Shown here: positions 6,290-9,300 of the stretch, piece after piece | Layout of the letters: each line of letters starts with the position of its first letter | Numbering within the stretch: the first letter of the stretch is position 1 | DNA from: Streptomyces sp. NRRL F-2664 | GTDB taxonomy: Bacteria > Actinomycetota > Actinomycetes > Streptomycetales > Streptomycetaceae | Length of the DNA stretch: 9,300 nt | Reading direction: 5' to 3' | Assembly (NCBI RefSeq): GCF_000719345.1 | Contig: NZ_JOFX01000080.1 | Span: 1 to 9,300 of the forward strand | The notes under the pieces: model-generated | Told to the model about the DNA's origin: nothing | The model's input: only the letters and a program-made list of their open reading frames with translations | Databases searched by the model: none | Program-made: the position numbers and the translations under genes

Positions 6290-7888
6290 GTGACCGAGGC
6301 GAGCCCGGAGGGGTATCCGGCGGATCTCAGCGCCTCCGAGCGCCGTATGTGGGACGCCTACCGCACGGGCAGCGTCTGCGACCTCGGCGCCCGCGCCGCC
6401 GGAGCCGACGATCCGCACGGTGACCACGCCTGGGGGGCCGCACGCAGCGTCCGCGCCGGGGTGGTGGCGCTGCTGCTGCTCCACGGGCCGCCGCCAGTGC
6501 CGGGCCGGGTGGCGTCCCTGAAGCTGCGCGGAGTACGGATCACGGGGCGGCTGGATCTGTCGGGTGGGACGGTCGCTCCGTACGTGGAGCTCCAGTCCTG
6601 CCGCTTCGACGGTGAGATCCAGCTGTCCGAGGCCCGCTTCGGCACGTTGCGCCTGGTCAACTGCGCGATCCCGCGGCTGGAGGCGTCCCGGCTGCAGACG
6701 GAGGGGGACCTGCACCTGCCGCGCTGCCGGGTGGCGCGCGGGATCCGGCTGACCGACGCGCAGATCGGCACCGATCTGCTGGTCAGCCAGGCGGTGGTGC
6801 AGCGGGACACCAGGGGCCGGGCGATCGCCGCGGACGGGCTGTCGGTGGCTCAGGACTTCCAGGCGGAGCTGCTGGAGACGTACGGGGAGGTGAGCCTGCG
6901 CGGCGCGAAGGTCGGCGTGTCGATGAACCTGCGCGGGGCGCGGCTGGTCAATCCCGCCGGGCGGCACGCGCTGAACGCGCCGCAGCTGACCGTGGAGCGC
7001 ACGCTGTACCTGACCTCGATCGCCATGGACTACGGGCCTGACGGCTCGGGCTCCTCCACTCCCCCGTACGGGCTGGGCCGCACGCCGGCGCGCGGGCAGC
7101 GGGCGCGGCCGTTCGAGTGCCGGGGCGGGCTGCGGCTGGACGACGGCCGGTTCGGGGACGCCATCGACTTCTTCGGGGCGCGCTTCCTGCTCACCGACGA
7201 GCAGGAGATATCCCTGCGCCGGATCCAGACTCCGGAGTTCCGCTTCGTCGGGGAGCGGCCGGAGCGCGGGCGGGTGGTGGTGTCGGGGGCGAAGGTGGTC
7301 AAACTGGTCGACACCTCCACGAGCTGGCCGGGCCCGGGCGGACTGTCCATCGAGGGTTTCGAGTACGAGGACCTCGCACCTCGCGGCCATTTCCCGCTGG
7401 CGCGCAGGCTGGCCTGGCTGGAGGCGGCCACCCCCGAGTACTCGCCGGGGCCGTACGAGCGGCTGGCCGCCGTACTGCGGGCCTGCGGCGAGGACGCCGA
7501 CGCGCGCGAGGTGCTGCTGGCCAAGCAGCGGCGGCGACGGGCCACGCTGCCGCCGGGGCCCAAGGCGTGGGGGTACCTCCAGGACTGGACGGTGGTCTAC
7601 GGCTACCGGCCGGGCCGCGCCGCGCTGTGGATGGCGGTGCTGTGGGCGGCGGGGGCGCTGCTGTTCTCCCGGCTCGACCCGCCGGCGATCAAAGGGGACG
7701 AGCATCCGGAGTGGAGCGCCCCGCTGTACGCGCTGGATCTGCTCCTCCCGGTGATCGACCTCGGCCAGCAGGGGCAGTGGAAACTGCAGGGCGGCTGGCA
7801 GTGGGGGGCGGCGGGCCTCGTCATCATGGGCTGGATCCTGGCCACGACGGTGGCTGCGGGGGCCTCCCGGCTGCTGCGTCGGGGGTGA
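6290..7888 (+). CDS. Membrane protein with beta-helix-like (pentapeptide-like) repeats
   Basis: This is a 532-residue protein. After a short N-terminal part with LSASERRMWDAYRTG (13-27), residues about 74-300 form degenerate repeats of roughly 20 residues with the pattern G-x-hydrophobic-x-L-x-x-[A/S/C]-x-hydrophobic. Examples are GRLDLSGGTV, GEIQLSEARFG, GDLHLPRCRV, GIRLTDAQIG and GEVSLRGAKVG. This pattern suggests a right-handed beta-helix related to pentapeptide-repeat proteins. Residues 389-440 carry PYERLAAVLRACGEDADAR, a basic KQRRRR stretch and VVYGYRPGRA. Two transmembrane helices follow, at about 444-460 and 506-525, with LYALDLLLPVIDLGQ between them. Such architecture is known in Streptomyces membrane proteins with pentapeptide-like repeats. 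I recall relatives labelled membrane-associated oxidoreductase, but I see no nucleotide-binding or redox motif. It is divergent from hisD, and any functional tie to histidine is unproven. Confidence 0.85.
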   Translation: MTEASPEGYPADLSASERRMWDAYRTGSVCDLGARAAGADDPHGDHAWGAARSVRAGVVALLLLHGPPPVPGRVASLKLRGVRITGRLDLSGGTVAPYVELQSCRFDGEIQLSEARFGTLRLVNCAIPRLEASRLQTEGDLHLPRCRVARGIRLTDAQIGTDLLVSQAVVQRDTRGRAIAADGLSVAQDFQAELLETYGEVSLRGAKVGVSMNLRGARLVNPAGRHALNAPQLTVERTLYLTSIAMDYGPDGSGSSTPPYGLGRTPARGQRARPFECRGGLRLDDGRFGDAIDFFGARFLLTDEQEISLRRIQTPEFRFVGERPERGRVVVSGAKVVKLVDTSTSWPGPGGLSIEGFEYEDLAPRGHFPLARRLAWLEAATPEYSPGPYERLAAVLRACGEDADAREVLLAKQRRRRATLPPGPKAWGYLQDWTVVYGYRPGRAALWMAVLWAAGALLFSRLDPPAIKGDEHPEWSAPLYALDLLLPVIDLGQQGQWKLQGGWQWGAAGLVIMGWILATTVAAGASRLLRRG

Positions 7889-7915
7889 CGGGCCGCGTCC
7901 GCGGACGATTACCCT
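7885..7915 (+). promoter_or_regulatory. Candidate promoter giving a leaderless transcript
   Basis: TACCCT at 7910-7915 fits the actinobacterial -10 pattern TANNNT. GTGACG at 7885-7890, overlapping the upstream stop codon, is a fair -35 with a 19-bp spacer. The GTG start at 7923 lies only 7 nt after the -10 box, so transcription would begin at or next to the start codon. No ribosome site precedes the gene, which fits a leaderless message, a common type in Streptomyces. Confidence 0.5.
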
Positions 7916-7922
7916 GTGCGTC

Positions 7923-8660
7923 GTGACCACCGTTCGCCTGCCCCTCTTCCCACTGAACTCGGTGCTGTTCCCGGGACTCGTCCTCCCGCTGAACGTCTTC
8001 GAGGAGCGTTATCGCGCCATGATGCGCGAGTTGCTGAAGTCGGGTGAGGACGAGCCGCGCCGCTTTGCCGTCGTGGCGATCCGCGACGGCCGCGAGGTCG
8101 CCCCGACGGCGCCGGGCCTGCCGGATCCGACGTCGGTGCCCGAGCGGGGCCCTGCCGCGGGCTTCGGCCAGGATCCGATCCAGGCGTTCCACCGGGTGGG
8201 CTGTGTCGCGGAGGCGGCGACGATCCGGGAGCGGGAGGACGGCAGCTTCGAGGTCCTCGCGACCGGTACGACCCGGGTCCGGCTGCTGTCGGTGGACTCC
8301 TCCGGGCCCTACCTGACGGCCGAGCTGGAGGAGCTTCCGGAGGACACGGGCGACGGCGCCGGCGTCCTCGCGGAGGGCGTACTGCGGGCCTTCCGCAGCT
8401 ACCAGAAGCGGCTGGCGGGGGCCCGCGAGCGGTCCCTGACGGGTGCGGAGCTCCCCGACGAGCCGTCGGTCGTGTCGTACCTGGTGGCCGCGGCGGCGGT
8501 GCTGGACATCCCGGCGAAGCAGCGGCTGCTGCAGGCTCCGGACACGGCGACGCGGCTGGCGGAGGAGCTGAAGCTGCTGCGCACGGAGACGGCGGTGATC
8601 CGCCATCTGCCGTCGCTGCCGGCGGTGGAACTGACCCGGGCTCCGACCAGCCCGAACTGA
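7923..8660 (+). CDS. Stand-alone Lon substrate-binding (LON N-terminal) domain protein
   Basis: This 245-residue protein starts with RLPLFPLNSVLFPGLVLPL (5-23), followed by NVFEERYRAMM, the hallmark of the N-terminal substrate-binding domain of Lon proteases. FAVVAIRDGREV, the VGCVAEAATI strand near residue 97 and the LATGTTRVRLL segment near 115-125 continue the same fold. The alpha-helical C-terminal half (about 150-230) matches single-domain homologues. There is no AAA+ ATPase module and no Ser-Lys protease domain, so it is not a protease by itself. A role in binding peptides or unfolded proteins is a guess from the domain. The GTG start has no ribosome site but a well-placed -10 box. It lies 34 nt after the membrane-protein gene and 23 nt before the deacylase gene. 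Confidence 0.92.
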   Translation: MTTVRLPLFPLNSVLFPGLVLPLNVFEERYRAMMRELLKSGEDEPRRFAVVAIRDGREVAPTAPGLPDPTSVPERGPAAGFGQDPIQAFHRVGCVAEAATIREREDGSFEVLATGTTRVRLLSVDSSGPYLTAELEELPEDTGDGAGVLAEGVLRAFRSYQKRLAGARERSLTGAELPDEPSVVSYLVAAAAVLDIPAKQRLLQAPDTATRLAEELKLLRTETAVIRHLPSLPAVELTRAPTSPN

Positions 8661-8683
8661 CGAGAGCGACCGACGGGGGACCG

Positions 8684-9178
8684 ATGGCGAAGAAGACGAA
8701 GCAGGCGGCCGGGACCCCGGCGATCGCGGCGCTGACGGCGGCGGGGGTCGCCTTCACCACGCACGCGTACGAGCACGACCCGGCGCACCCCTCGTACGGC
8801 GAGGAGGCGGCCGAGGCGATGGGCGTCTCCCCGACGCAGGTCTTCAAGACGCTGGTGGCGGACGTCGACGGGGTCCTGACGGTGGCGGTGGTGCCGGTGT
8901 CCGGGTCGCTGGACCTGAAGGCACTGGCGGCGGCCGTCGGCGGCAAGCGGGCTGCGATGGCGGACCCGGCCCTGGCCGAGCGCACCACCGGTTACGTCCG
9001 CGGCGGCATCTCCCCACTGGGGCAGCGCAAGCGGCTGCGCACGGTGATCGACGAGTCCGCGACGGCGCACCCCACGATCTGCTGCTCGGCGGGCCGCCGG
9101 GGCCTGGAGATCGAACTCGCCGCCACGGACCTGGCCGCCCTCACGGCCGCCACCCTCGCCCCGATCGCCCGCCCCTGA
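8684..9178 (+). CDS. ybaK: YbaK/EbsC family aminoacyl-tRNA deacylase (Cys-tRNA(Pro) type)
   Basis: This 164-residue protein fits the YbaK/EbsC family, which hydrolyses mischarged tRNA in trans; E. coli and Haemophilus YbaK remove cysteine from Cys-tRNA(Pro). The conserved lysine needed for activity is K55 in QVFKTLV. Other signatures are TGYVRGGISPLGQ (102-114) and CCSAGRRGLEIEL (133-145). The full domain is present and intact. The ATG at 8684 follows a GGGGGA sequence (8675-8680) at short spacing, 23 nt after the LON-domain gene. The two genes are therefore probably co-transcribed. Substrate specificity is inferred from the family; the related ProX and YeaK groups handle other amino acids. 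Confidence 0.93.
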   Translation: MAKKTKQAAGTPAIAALTAAGVAFTTHAYEHDPAHPSYGEEAAEAMGVSPTQVFKTLVADVDGVLTVAVVPVSGSLDLKALAAAVGGKRAAMADPALAERTTGYVRGGISPLGQRKRLRTVIDESATAHPTICCSAGRRGLEIELAATDLAALTAATLAPIARP

Positions 9179-9203
9179 CCGACACCCACCCGGCCCGACC
9201 AAC

Positions 9204-9248
9204 CCGGCCCCGCCGACGCTTGAGGCACGGGGCCCGGCGCAGAGCCCC
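9204..9248 (+). repeat. Third copy of the dispersed intergenic repeat, with hairpin
   Basis: Bases 9204-9230 match 281-307 at 24 of 27 positions in the same orientation, including the shared core GCTTGAGGC. Directly after it, GGGGC at 9229-9233 and GCCCC at 9244-9248 can form a 5-bp stem with a 10-nt loop. It lies 26-70 nt beyond the deacylase stop and could terminate that transcript. The remaining bases between the deacylase stop (9178) and the adapter (9261) show no gene. Confidence 0.7.
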
Positions 9249-9260
9249 CCACCCCCAGCC

Positions 9261-9300
9261 CTGTCTCTTATACACATCTGACGCTGCCGACGATATGCAG
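9261..9300 (-). other. Illumina Nextera adapter, reverse complement (not genomic)
   Basis: CTGTCTCTTATACACATCT at 9261-9279 is the reverse complement of the Tn5 mosaic end. Bases 9280-9293 are the read-1 linker, and 9294-9300 (TATGCAG) are the first seven bases of the reverse-complemented i5 index seen at the left end. The 40 bases are the exact reverse complement of 23-62. The genomic part ends at 9260. The peptide MCIRDR read on the minus strand from here is an artefact. Confidence 0.98.

Noticed and set aside
6227..7930. 567-residue antisense open frame opposite the beta-helix membrane protein
   Set aside because: Pro/Arg/Gln-rich shadow frame. The plus-strand frame has the repeat pattern, membrane helices and a strong ribosome site. 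Long antisense frames are expected in GC-rich Streptomyces DNA.
7923..8660. Lon protease
   Set aside because: Only the substrate-binding domain is present (245 residues). The ATPase and protease domains are missing, and the next gene starts 23 nt later, so this is a normal single-domain homologue rather than a truncated lon.
23..9300. Perfect 40-bp terminal inverted repeats (23-62 and 9261-9300) that make the window look like a composite transposon
   Set aside because: The repeats are the Nextera linker plus Tn5 mosaic end and index, not native sequence. No transposase is present, and the 9 bases beside each end (63-71 and 9252-9260) are not duplicates.

Overview
The window is about 9.2 kb of very GC-rich DNA from an actinobacterium, most probably Streptomyces or a close relative such as Kitasatospora. 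The evidence is the base composition, GTG starts, short gene overlaps, the gene order hisD-hisC-hisB-orf-hisH-priA-rid-hisF, protein sequences of actinobacterial type, and an intergenic repeat of the GCCGGCGCTTGAGGCGCGG type that is common in Streptomyces. Both ends are Illumina Nextera library adapter (1-62 and 9261-9300), so this looks like a complete contig with untrimmed ends, and only about 63-9260 is genomic.

Layout: 63-455 is non-coding and repeat-rich. It holds a large nested palindrome, a 50-bp tandem duplication and a possible terminator for the his operon. From 6157 down to 456, on the minus strand, runs a compact histidine operon: hisD, hisC, hisB, a 55-residue two-helix membrane protein, hisH, hisA/priA, a Rid-family protein and hisF. 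Six of the seven junctions are 1- or 4-nt stop/start overlaps and the seventh has a 2-nt gap, so the whole set is probably co-transcribed and translationally coupled. A 132-bp divergent intergenic region (6158-6289) carries the his promoter and a 17-bp inverted repeat. On the plus strand follow a 532-residue membrane protein with an N-terminal beta-helix-like repeat domain, a stand-alone Lon substrate-binding-domain protein with a probable leaderless promoter, and a YbaK/EbsC-type aminoacyl-tRNA deacylase. A third copy of the dispersed repeat closes the genomic part.

Function: HisA/PriA, the HisH-HisF synthase, HisB, HisC and HisD cover histidine synthesis from ProFAR to histidine, except the histidinol-phosphate phosphatase. 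HisG, HisE and HisI are also not in the window. PriA of this type normally also performs the TrpF step of tryptophan synthesis. The two extra operon members (Rid-like and small membrane protein) have no clear role in the pathway.

I found no convincing new system. The points most worth attention are the adapter ends, the two non-enzymatic passengers in the his operon, the unexplained beta-helix membrane protein and the palindrome in the divergent promoter region.
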